A stretch of 64,000 nt of DNA from NCBI GenBank assembly GCA_030267565.1, contig BRXU01000043.1, positions 124,001-188,000 of the forward strand, given 5' to 3'. Position numbers and translations under genes: made by a program. This document shows positions 23,558 through 34,400 of the stretch, piece after piece; the first letter of the stretch is position 1; the number at the start of each line of letters is the position of its first letter. Below the pieces are notes generated by a model. It was not told the DNA's origin and made no database searches. It worked only from the letters and a program-made list of their open reading frames with translations. The DNA is from Pleodorina starrii (taxonomy: Eukaryota > Chlorophyta > Chlorophyceae > Chlamydomonadales > Volvocaceae).

Positions 23558-24802
23558 TGTCACGACACACTGCGTCTTTGACACCGTTTGTCCGAAGCCA
23601 TTGGTAGTTACTAAGAAGCAGAAGAACTTGGCGGTTCGTTAGGATTTCGCGAGGTTAGTTGTGTGGTTCTGGAGCTATCTTACGTTGTGGGATATTTAGG
23701 AGCTGCTCGCGATCATCGCGGCAGCTTGTTGAAATACTTGCCGCATTCATTGCAGACGGCTGGTTATATCTAGCTGTCGCGCTTGTATTCACAACTAGCT
23801 CCCTGACGACGAGCCGGTTCTACATCGTCAGGTCGCAAGGACCGGCCCCACGGGTGGCGCACCCGCTGCTGTGACTTGTAACACTAAATGCTGTGTTACT
23901 GAACGCTCGCTCGCTCGCTCGCTCGCTGCTGCTGCTACGATACGCTGATCTGATCAACCACTCCGACATCTCCTTTCATCGCCGCGCCATTGCAATCGCG
24001 TCGGGCACCTCTGTCCCCGGCGCACCATACCATATTTCAACAAGCTGGAGGAGACATCGGAGGAGGTTCGCCGCTCGCGCCGACTTGCTGGCCTTGGGCC
24101 ATCGGCTGCTTCTTCGGAGTCTGAACAGACGTCTGAGGTGAATAGTGACGCTGAGAGTGCTGATTCTGCTTTGGACACTGCTGCTGGTGCTGACGCTGCT
24201 GCTGGTGCTGATTCGGGCTCTGAGTCCGGTTCCGTCGTAAGTGATTCTGATAGCGAAATGGCCGCGGAGCTTTCTATGAGTGGCATGCCCATTTTTATGG
24301 GCGGTGGCGCCAAGGCTTGGGCAGATTTCAAGATAGGGCATAAGCGCTTTGTTGCTTTGAAGAGCTTTCAGTTGAAGGACGGCAAGGTCCCGCCCGAAGC
24401 CGAGTGCAACTTGGCCAAGGCGAGCCTGGCCGGGGGAGCGGCGCTCTGGTTTGAGAGGATGGGAGGGTGATTTGTAGGCTGAGTCCCTCCGGTTGGCTTG
24501 GTTGGCGAGTGTGGACATTGATCAGGGGGGGCAACCCTTGGCTCTGGTGAACAAGCGATTTGCGTGTGCCAGCTTGGTGTACGGACGCGCCGTACGGACT
24601 CGTTGTGGACCACTTGCGATAGAAGACTTCGTGCACGTGTGACTCTTAGCGTTTTGCGTAGCTTTTTGTGTGCCTCTTACGCTTGCGGCGGTTTGGCGTG
24701 ACTGGCAGCTTCAGCCCCCAGACGAATGCTTGGGGCTTCCAGCTGGGGGGGGAGTTGCTCAGGGCAGCACGCGTTCTGCCAGTTACGCAGTGTGTCGTGA
24801 CA
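23558..24802 (+). mobile_element. Transposable element copy 1 (1245 bp) with 18-bp terminal inverted repeats
   Basis: The element begins TGTCACGACACACTGCGT and ends with its exact reverse complement (24785-24802). Its first 475 bp and last 33 bp recur in the element at 24805-25312. It carries a 737-bp internal segment (24033-24769) missing from that second copy, and this segment contains a gag-like open frame. The left flank is GGAT (23554-23557), and the same GGAT follows the second copy (25313-25316), so the pair appears to share one target duplication. TG...CA ends would also suit an LTR-type element, but no LTR pair, primer-binding site or polymerase is visible. The superfamily is therefore unassigned. 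Confidence 0.8.
24024..24470 (+). pseudogene. Gag-like open frame inside the transposable element
   Basis: One plus frame is open through this interval without an ATG near its start, so it is probably a remnant or a spliced 3' exon. It reads an acidic Ser/Asp/Ala-rich segment followed by a fold resembling retroelement gag proteins. The latter has a Trp-Ala-Asp-Phe-Lys stretch, then a basic helix, then LAKASLAGGAALWFERM, with the aromatic end typical of a gag capsid. It ends at TGA 24468-24470. No protease, reverse transcriptase or integrase follows. The gag assignment is by overall pattern only. Confidence 0.35.
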
Positions 24803-24804
24803 GC

Positions 24805-25312
24805 TGTCACGACACACTGCGTCTTTGACACCGTTTGTCCGAAGCCATTGGTAGTTACTAAGAAGCAGAAGAACTTGGCGGTTCGTTAGGATTTCGCGAG
24901 GTTAGTTGTGTGGTTCTGGAGCTATCTTACGTTGTGGGATATTTAGGAGCTGCTCGCGATCATCGCGGCAGCTTGTTGAAATACTTGCCGCATTCATTGC
25001 AGACGGCTGGTTATATCTAGCTGTCGCGCTTGTATTCACAACTAGCTCCCTGACGACGAGCCGGTTCTACATCGTCAGGTCGCAAGGACCGGCCCCACGG
25101 GTGGCGCACCCGCTGCTGTGACTTGTAACACTAAATGCTGTGTTACTGAACGCTCGCTCGCTCGCTCGCTCGCTGCTGCTGCTACGATACGCTGATCTGA
25201 TCAACCACTCCGACATCTCCTTTCATCGCCGCGCCATTGCAATCGCGTCGGGCACCTCTGTCCCCGGCGCACCATACCACGCGTTCTGCCAGTTACGCAG
25301 TGTGTCGTGACA
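24805..25312 (+). mobile_element. Transposable element copy 2 (508 bp), internally deleted
   Basis: It is delimited by the same 18-bp inverted ends and lies head-to-tail with copy 1, separated only by GC (24803-24804). Its 475-bp left part and 33-bp right part appear identical to copy 1. The 737-bp centre is absent, with a 2-bp CA microhomology at the breakpoint. It encodes nothing recognisable and is best read as a non-autonomous derivative. Confidence 0.8.
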
Positions 25313-25350
25313 GGATTCTAACCCAGCAATCCATTCGGGGCTACAGTGTC

Positions 25351-25899
25351 CCATGCGCCACCTTTAGCGTACCTTTCTATAATAAGAAGGCATGGATCGA
25401 TGTCGGCGCCGTGGGTAGTGGAGGCAGCGGCGCGACGGAACGAGGCTTGACGTGTGGGAGCTAGGCTGAGGCCCAGGAACCCCAGGCAACCCACTTGACG
25501 GTTCACACACCCGTCTTTCGTAGGAACGCTGTCTCTTTTTCGCGTGCCGCCCTTACCGTACCTTTCTATGATAAGAAGGCATGGATCGATGTCGGCGCCG
25601 TGGGTAGTGGAGGCAGCGGCGCGACGGAACGAGGCTTGACGTGTGGGAGCTAGGCCCAGGAACCCCAGGCAACCCACTTGACGGTTCACACACCCGTCTT
25701 TCGTAGGAACGCTGTCTCTTTTTCGCGCGCCGCCCTTACCGTACCTTTTTATGATAAGAAGGCATGGATCGATGTCGGCGCCGTGGGTAGTGGAGGCAGC
25801 GGCGCGACGGAGCGAGGCTTGACGTGTGGGAGCTAGGCTGAGGCCCAGGAACCCCAGGCAACCCACTTGACGGTTCAAACACCCGTCTTTCGTAGGAAC
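25351..25899. repeat. Three tandem copies of a 183-189-bp unit
   Basis: The landmark GTACCTTTCTAT recurs at 25369 and 25558, with a variant at 25741, giving periods of 189 and 183 bp. The middle copy lacks a 6-bp segment. Each unit contains GGCATGGATCGATGTCGGCG and CACCCGTCTTTCGTAGGAAC. The array starts about 40 bp after the transposon. A minus-strand open frame of 250 codons (25318-26070) runs through it, but no known domain is visible and I do not call it a gene. Confidence 0.9.
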
Positions 25900-26339
25900 G
25901 ATCTTTCGGTATGACTCGTATTGGTAAACAAGCATGTTAACAGTCCACCAATACATCCTTACCAGTCTGCCAGTATGCCGTTCAAGCAGAGTCATTGAGA
26001 CGGAGTCAATGGCTACACCAGCATCTGTCACTGAGGCGTCTACCGAACCAGCCAGCATTCGCAACGCCAATTGCCACAGGAGCAGTAGGGCGTTCTAGCA
26101 TACAGACACGGGGCTCTTCAATCGTCTAATAGTGAAGGGAAATGGGGCACGGAACATGCACCGCCTGTAGACCTCCGTCACAGACAGCGACCGGTCAAAA
26201 AGCGTCTTCCTGCCATGCCCAGAGGTGTGGGTACCATCGCAGCAAACAACCCGCTAACTTCACGGGAATGAACACTCGCCGGTCCAGGCGGCTGCAGCAG
26301 AGGCGACGGCGCACGCTGCTGGAACTGCAGCTGCGACGG

Positions 26340-26505
26340 CCCCGCACTGCTCGCTGCCTGCGTGTTGCCGAAGGGCCCCGCACTGCTCGCTGCCTGCGTG
26401 TTGCCCGAAGGGCCCCGCACTGCTCGCTGCCTGCGTGTGGCCCGAAGGGCCCCGCACTGCTCGCTGCCTGCGTGTGGCCCGAAGGGCCCCGCACTGCTCG
26501 CCGCT
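26340..26505. repeat. Short tandem repeat, 36-37-bp unit, about 5 copies
   Basis: The unit contains CCCGCACTGCTCGCTGCCTG followed by CGTGTTGCCCGAAGGG or the variant CGTGTGGCCCGAAGGG. The last copy is degenerate. Confidence 0.85.
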
Positions 26506-26767
26506 TGCCGCGCCAACACTGCCAACGGAGCACAAGAATGTGTCCAACTTCTCCATTGGCGCGCCAAAGTCGCAGCATAGTGGCGGTTCTGGGGGACAGG
26601 GTAACAAGTAGGGACGGTCAAAGGGTTTTAACTAGTATGCAACCTGGACGAGAGATGCAACAGCCAGCCCTGACGCTGCCGCCGCCTTACCCGGCGGAGC
26701 TTGCCTCGGCGGCGCCTTCCCCGGCGGCGCTTGCCCGCACCTGGCCCAGCCCTGGCCCAACCTTGGC

Positions 26768-27640
26768 CCGGTGCTGCCGACACCTGGCCCGGTGCTGCCG
26801 GCACCTGGCCCGGTGCTGCCGCCACCTGGCCCGGTGCTGCCGGCACCTGGCCCAGTGCTGTCGACACCTGGCTCAACAAGCCGCCACCTGGCCCGGTGCT
26901 GCCGCCACCTGGCCGGGTGCTGCCGGCACTTGGCCCGGTGCTGCCGCCACCTGGCCCAGTGCTGTCGGAACCTGGCTCAACGCTGCCGGCACCTGGCCCA
27001 ACGCTGCCGCCACCTGGCCCGGTGCTGCCGGCACCTGGCCCGGTGCTGCCGGCACCTGGCCCAACGCTGCCGGCACCTGGCCCAACGCTGCCGACACCTG
27101 GCCGGGTGCTGCCGGCACCTGGCCCGGTGCTGCCGCCACTTGGCCGGGTGCTGCCGGCACCTGGCTCAACTCTGCCGCCACCTGGCCCGGTGCTGCCGGC
27201 ACCTGGCCCGGTGCTGCCGCCACCTGGCCCGGTGCTGCCGCCACCTGGCCGGGTGCTGCCGCCACCTGGCTCAACTCTGCCGGCACGTGGCCCAGTGCTG
27301 TCGGAACCTGGCTCATCGCTGCCGGCACCTGGCCCAACGCTGCCGCCACCTGGCCCGGTGCTGCCGCCACCTGGCCCAACGCTGCCGGCACCTGGCCCGG
27401 TGCTGCCGGCACCTGGCCCGGTGCTGCCGGCACCTGGCCCGGTGCTGCCGGCACCTGGCCCGGTGCTGCCGCCACTTGGCCGGGTGCTGCCGGCATCTGG
27501 CCCAACGCTGCTGCCACCTGGCCCAATGCTGCCGGCACCTGGCCCGGTGCTGCCGCCACTTGGCCGGGTGCTGCCGGCACCTGGCTCAACGCTGCCGCCA
27601 CCTGGCCCGGTGCTGCCGCCACCTGGCCCGGTGCTGAGGC
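26768..27640. repeat. 21-bp minisatellite, roughly 40 units
   Basis: The unit is CTGCCGCCACCTGGCCCGGTG with variants at a few fixed positions (GCC/GGC, CCGG/CAAC/CAGT, CCT/CTT). Because 21 is a multiple of three and the unit has no stops, frames on both strands stay open for 260-500 codons. These give heptad repeats such as LPAPGPV or AGTWPGA. No splice sites, signal peptide or known hydroxyproline-rich motif supports a gene. Confidence 0.92.
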
Positions 27641-28420
27641 GCGCGAGACGTACTGCGTGACCCGCCCAGTGCGCATTCCAAGACCTGAAGAGCGGCATGG
27701 AGGAGAATCCCGGCATCAGAACCCTGTTTCTATAATAAGTCAATGAAATGTAAAGTATGTTCAACATGCCGGGGCTTTCCATCATGTGTAGCTGCGTCGC
27801 TGCGTCGCGTCTTACGCCAGACGGGATGGCCAGGGGTGCACACTTCGGTAATGTACACGACTCATTGGAAAGTGTGTGAGTTGCGCTACAATATTTAATT
27901 GCTGATGAGATGTTGCTGAGACACCTGGCGCCGGCAAGTTTCACAACGGCTTGCATCTTCCCCTTGCAAGCGCTGTTCGCAAGTTGCTCTGAACTGTAAG
28001 ATATTCAAACGTGCATTAAATCGAGTTTAAACCCAATGAATTGGTGTGAATTGAAGGAAGTTGGGCATGAAAATTACTTGGTACGGAAGCATGAAAATAA
28101 GAAAATTGTGGTACGGTACGACTGTCCAAGGCATGAAAATTAGACCGTTGCCCTGGTCGATAGCATACGTAATTTATACGAGGCAAATCATACTTGGATT
28201 TTTATGGCCGAAAGCTGGATTTGAAAGGAATTAAACTGAACTACGGTTTGTTACCAATGTTCTCCTAACTGGGGCAGGCTGTACCTGCTGTGAAGGCGAT
28301 TATCAGATCAAAGAGTTCCTGATTCAACTCACGCCAACAAAGCTGTCTGTGGAGTTGTTGCGGAACGCGTTGAGGGTTGCGCTTGACGTCCAGGCTGCAG
28401 AGGACAGCTGAGTCCAGAGC
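27641..28420. promoter_or_regulatory. Presumed promoter and 5' region of the DENND6-like gene
   Basis: This stretch is AT-rich relative to the gene. Three near-identical copies of GCATGAAAATTA or GCATGAAAATAA lie at about 28065, 28089 and 28131, i.e. 290-360 bp before the start codon. They are interspersed with GGTACGG. No canonical TATA box was found next to the start. The regulatory reading is inference from position. Confidence 0.35.
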
Positions 28421-31400
28421 ATGACCTCGGTATCGCCCTCACAGCAATGGATCATTGGATTATGTTCGATCGTGTTCGATATCGACGTGGGACAGCGCAT
28501 CGACCACCTTGTCCCAGAAGGATGCCTTTCGAAAGAGGAGCAAACCGATGTGGCATTCCACTCGTTTCCGGTATGTCCTAGGGCGTAGACGCCCGCCGTT
28601 TAGCTCTACAGCGACGGCACTAACTCGTGACTGACCCGGCGAACGCACAGGACTCGATGTCTATGGAGCTGCACGCGCGGACATCTATAAAAGACAGGTG
28701 CGTGTGCGTTTGGATGGGAGGCATGAGCCAGAACTGATGATTGGAGTGCCGACGCTTCTCCTTCTGGGTTACGAGAGGGACGGTTACCTCGTGCGCCGCG
28801 ACCTCAGCCGGTGAAGAGGCGAGCCCCTGCCCGGCGAAACCCCACGCCGCGAAGCAACATGTTCACGGAGTATGGGGTCTTCGACAATCCACTTTCGCTC
28901 TCCTCGCATCCAAGATGGCCTTACAGCGCCCACAAAACCCAGGGAACCCACGACCCTCAGCGACCCTAATCATTAAATGCCACTTTCCCCGACCCAACTA
29001 CGCTCACGGGCTCTGGTCTAAATTTTCACGACACCAACCCACATTGATCCATGAACCCGCCGCTCCGTTGCTTCAGCACCTTCTTCTTCCGGGTGAGGCG
29101 GCGAGGAAAACTGCCCTCTGAGCCCGTGACGGCGCCGCCTGCGGAGGGGCCGGCCGCTGGCGGCGAGCGCAGCGGCGACGCAGCTGGCGCCCAGGACGGC
29201 CCAGCAGCAGCGGACGACGCTTGCGGCGCCGCTGCGGCGGAGGCTGCCGCCAATGGCAGCGGCGGAGGTGGCAACGCTGCGGGGTTGCGGGGGGACTCGA
29301 GCGGCGGGAGTGAACGCGCTAGCGAGGAGCGCTTCCTGTACGGGTGCGTACGGATGGGGTGTGCATGAGTACGGGCGTGCACGAGCGCGATCTGGGTTGT
29401 CAGATACCGGTACTTCTGATGACGTAACAGCTGAAAGGGCAAACTGGGTTTGTCGGAGGATAACCAGCTTGGTCTTGCCGATCTGATCCGCTCCGATCCG
29501 GAGGATGAGAGCTGCCTGTTAGGTACCACGCACCAGTAACCCAAATGCAGTCGGGGGATTTGTTTACGTACGAAGCTGCGAGTGGGGCGGCGGTGGGAGC
29601 GTGTCTGCTAGGGTGGGTGCTGAAGCTGGAGGACGGGTTTGGTGCAAGGCCCGCTTTTAGTGGAAAGACCGAAGTGACGAGCAGGTGGGTCCAGGCAAAG
29701 GCACATGCTTCAAAGGCACATGCTCCATGTGGGTCGGGCATGGCTCATGTGGGTCGGGTGCGCCCAGCTGGGGGCACGTTGTCGCAGGCGTAGATCTGCT
29801 TTTGGGCTGGCGTCGAGAGCTTCAATTGGTTCAGCACGCAGGCCATTGGCGGAGCCGGAGTATTATCGTGCTTTTTTTGCTTGGGCGCTAACCGGGGCAA
29901 ACCTTACCGTGCCCGCCGAGTCCCTGCAGCTGCTGTCGGCACCGCTGCCCGCATGCGCCCTCCAAATTGTTCGGCCCCTTTCTGGCACATCTGGGTTTTA
30001 ACCCTACTTATGCCGCCCTGCCTGCTTCCCGCCTCCAACCCCTCCTCGCATAGCACTCGAAAGACCCTTCCTTTCCGGCTTCCTGCGAAAAATAAAACCT
30101 CAACCCCGCCCCCTGCCTGCCGTCCCCGCCAGCTTTGTGTTCTGCCGTCAGCGCCAGGATGCCTCGCTGCGCCGCGGCGGTGAGCAGATGAGCGTGGTGG
30201 TGCTGGCGGAGCACCCGCTGTCGTCAGTGCTGTTGCCGCTGGCGGCGGTGGCGGGGCACCAGTATTTTGGCAGCCCGGGCAGCTGGCCGCTGCAGCAGGT
30301 GGGTGCTAGGGGGGCACTTCAGCGGTGGGAGTTGTGCGAGTGAGTGTGGACCTGTGGAGGGGAGAGGGCGGCCGCGGGCGGCCAGCATATGGGGTCGGAT
30401 GCGCGGGCGGGCGGCCTGGGTGGCCCGTGCGGGTGGTGCGACGCAGGGTTCTCGGGGGGTGCGCGGGCGCAGCACAGAACGTTGTGCGCCGCGCGGTCGC
30501 GTGCATGATGCCTCCTGATGCGGATGTCGGCGGACATTCAAAGGCATTCGGACACCGTCAAGGACGGAAGGGCGGACCCCGCCGAGCTCAATGGCCCGGC
30601 AACTGAACTTAGCAGGCCCCCACGGCCTCTTTCTGGGTAAAAGGGTCCGTGGAACAGTACCTTGCAGCGGACCCGCCTGGCCCTGCTACGACATGACGAG
30701 CATCAGCCTGGCATGTCCCGACCCAGTCTGCAGTGCGCCCGTTGGCGCCGTTTGGTTCCCGCCTTGGGACCCTAGCCCACACTGCGCCCCTGCCCCGCTG
30801 AACCCCTCATCCTCTCCACATTTCCTCGGGGGCTCCTCTGCCCGCCGCGTCCAGGTGTACGACGAGGTGTGTCGGTGGCCCGGCCCCGTGGCGGGCCCCC
30901 AGCTGCAGCTGCCCGTGGCCTTCACCTCCCTCACCGCCCGCCTGCCCGCCTGGAACACGCTGCCGCACCCCTCCACGCTCACGGCGCCCGAACAGTACGG
31001 GGCCAACACGGTGAGTGGCTGCGTGGCTGCGCGCAGGTGTGGGGCAGGGTAGGACAATGTGAGGAGGCGAGCTGGGGGGGACGTGGAGAAGTGGAGGTGG
31101 CAGCACTCGGGACGGGCGTGGGGCCGTAGGCTGGAGTGCGCTCTGCTTTTCGAAAGAGTCAGCGGTCGCGACGGGTGCAGGTTGAGTTGCTCCCCCATGC
31201 TGAGTGGGTTGCGCTGCCACTCCCCCATCCCACCTGGGCGCCCCGCACTTCCCCCCGCCCATCCCCTTCCAGATGCCCCACACGCGCAGCCCCTCCTCGC
31301 GGTCGCTGTTTGGCAGCAGCCATGGCGGCAGTCGGCGCACCCTATCCCAAACGGATGACGGCGCAGCCGCTGCCGCTGCGGCGGCGGCGGGAGCCGCGGG

Positions 31401-34400
31401 CGCGGGCGGAACCGGCCCTGCTGGCTTGGGCTCCCACCAGCGCACCGTCAGCGGCATGTCGGGTGCTGGTGTGGTTGGGCTGTCTCCCGCCAGTAGCAAC
31501 GCCTCTGGGCTGCTGTCGCCCGCGGCATCCGTGCAGGTGGTGCCGCCGCTGGGCAGTCCGGCGGCGACGGCAGCGGCGCTGGCGGCGTCACCGTTCCTCA
31601 GCGGCGGCGGGGCGCAGGTGAGCCCGTTGGGTGGAGAGGGGGAGGGGGGAAGGTGCGTGCGTCTGCCTTCGATAATAGGCCTTGGGATTGGGACAGGGCC
31701 GAGGGGCAGCCGGGTTTCGAGATGTTGCTCGTGCTAGGGACGGCAATGGCGGGTGCGGGTTGGTGGAGCTGCAGGGGCGGCGACAGCAGGCGACTGCGTC
31801 TTGCCGCGTGGAACGAGGAATGGGAGGACAACGATTGCGGCGGTAGCGGTGTTACTGCGGGGCTGGGGTCTGGAAAACGTGGCGACCCGGGCTACCCCGC
31901 ACGTCAAGTCTCATTAGCGTCGCTCCGTTGCTTCCTCCCACTGTGTACCTCCGTGTACCTCCCACACTGCCCAGCCCAGCCCAACAGAGTTGATTGTTCG
32001 TTTTCCGCCTCGGAGCGTCACGCACTTTAGTTCCACCATTCGGCCCCTGCTTTCTGCTCCCAGCTCCCCGCCTGCCTCCCCGCCTTCCCTCCCTCCCTCC
32101 CTCCCTCCCTGCCGCCCTCCACAGATCGCAGTGGCCCCGGCCCAGCAGCACCTGGAGCGCCAGGGCTCAGGCACCGGCGGCGACTCACCTGTCCCCCTGA
32201 ACCACCGCATATCTGCCGCCGCTGAGATCTCATTCAGCCCGGCAGGCATCTCCGCCGCGTCCGTAACCGGATCGGCCGGATCCGCCGGTGCCGGAGGTGG
32301 CGGCGGCGGCGGGGCGCCGCCCGGCGGCCACTCCCCTGGCGCCGCCGTGTCGCAGCCCGGCAGCGAGCGGATCTCCGCATCATCCGCCCCCGCACTCCCG
32401 CTGCGCAGCGAGGGGTCGGGTGGTAACAGTCTGCGCCAGATCTCCGGGTTTTTGGCGGAGGGCGGCTGCGCGCCCACGGCGGTCCCCATGGCGGTGTCGG
32501 TCATTGGGCCGGGAGGGGCGGGGGCAGGGGCGGCGCCGCAACACCAGAGGAGCAGGTCGTCGGTGCAGGTGCCCAGGTGGGTGGGTGGGTAAGAAAATGA
32601 TACCGCAGCGGAGACGGAGACCGCGTTAGCGGACGGACCCCGAACCCAGTAATACTTACCGAACATACCTGTGGGTGGGTGGGTGGGCGTTGATGCAGGT
32701 AGGAACCCTATGAGGACTAGCGCACATGTCTGGCATTACGTTTGCGGGTTGGGTGGGTGGGTGGGTGGGTGGCTGGATATGGGGAGGGGTAAGGGGGTGC
32801 GTATTACGGGGTGTGTGGTGGGGGTGGGGGACGGGGGGGTATAAATGGGTTGGGGGAGTGGGTGGATGCATGGGCGAGCGAACATTGGGTTGCCTCCGGG
32901 GCCGGTACGGAATCCGCGGCTGGCACGGCGCGCCAGGGGGCACCAACGGAGCCTTCCGCTAGGGGGGGGGGCGGGTTGCTTTGTTTGTTTGGGTCACTCC
33001 CTTTGCAGCGCACCTGCAAACCATTACCCATGCCTCTACGCTCCATCATGCCGCCGCCATCATGGCCTATGTTGGGTCTATATCGATGCGACCCAACTTG
33101 CCACCGCATCGTGGGCAACCCACCTTTGCGATGTGTGTGCTGGCTGCCCTGACCTACCCTACTTGCCCTGACCTACCCTACCTACCCACCCTACCTACCT
33201 CCGCAGCCGTACCTCCAGCTACGCGGGCGCCCTGGATGACGCCACCCATGCGCCGGGCGCCAGCAACGGGGGAATCAGGGCGTCGCACGGACAGGTAAGA
33301 GGGGGGAGGTGGGGGGTGGAAGCCGACGGAAGCATACGCCCTTGCGGTTGCTGCAATGGGGTGGGGAGAGTTGGGGCGGCGTGGGTCGGTTGGGGTGGGT
33401 GACGGATGATGGGAGGGGCGGCGCTGACAAGGGGGGCGGTGGAGGGAGATCGATCGCGGCCTGGTTGTCTGCCGGGGGGTGCCCAGGCTGGGTGGAGCGG
33501 AACGGTGAGGGGCAGGGGCGAGCAGGATGCAGCTGTTCGGGGAGTTGAGAATATGTGGGTTTGGTCCTGGTATTATGCGAGGTGGGACGGAGCGCCTGGA
33601 TTCGGCGCTTCCACTCACACAACCCATCTGCGTATGCGTTATTTAGCGTATGGCTTTCTCCCTCTGCCGTCCCCTGATCCTGTTCCTGGGTCCGCTGGGA
33701 GCGGGAGTTAGACTCAGGCCGCAACACCCCTGCCCCGCCGCCGCTTTTTGTTCCCCACCGCTGTCTCCCACAATGCCTCCGCTGTCCCAACCTCCTCCCC
33801 TATCACTGCCCCCATCTCTGTTCCCACCATGCACATCTCCGCAGAACGATGGTCAAGCCGGGGAAGATTCGGCCGGAGGGCGGGGATCGGCATCGCAGGT
33901 GGGCGGGGTATGAGAGGCGAAGGCTGCGGAAGGGCCTCCGTGGACCCTCTAGCCAGATCCAGTAGCGGGACTGGCCTCGGGGCCACCACACAGCAGCCAC
34001 CGTGATTGTGGCCACCGCTGTTGCCGTTTTCTGTCGTAACGGCAATTATTCCGCGTCGCAGGCGCGCTCAGACCTTGCCCGGCACAGGCAATTTCGGGCG
34101 TGGCTGTCCTGCTGTTTTGCTCTGCGCCTCCTCTCGTCCCCTGTCCTCCGCCGTCCTCTGCCGCCCTCTTCACCCCCTTCCCCGCCCATCATTGCGCTCA
34201 CCATTCCTCTCCGGCCGGCCGGCCGGTGCCCGCCACGAGTCGCTTCATGGACCCGACCCGCCAGGCTGCCAGTCCCTCGTCCTGAGGCCGGCCCCTGACC
34301 CGTCCTGTCCCCGCCCTCGCTCCCTCGCCCCGTTTTGTTCCGTAGGCCTACCGGCGGGTTCCCTCCGCGCCTCAGATCAACGCGGGAGAGGGGGGGCCCA

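Noticed and set aside
24805..25312. Solo LTR or right LTR of a retrotransposon
   Set aside because: Copy 1 has the same two ends around its own gag-like interior and no second complete LTR inside, so TIR-bounded long and short forms explain the structure better; kept as an open alternative.
25318..26070. 250-codon minus frame over the 183-189-bp repeats
   Set aside because: Repeat-derived; the unit length happens to be a multiple of three, and no recognisable domain is present.
28684..28697. TATA box (CTATAAAAG) for a promoter near 28687
   Set aside because: It lies inside DENND6 exon 2, encoding Ser-Ile-Lys-Asp of a family-conserved segment.
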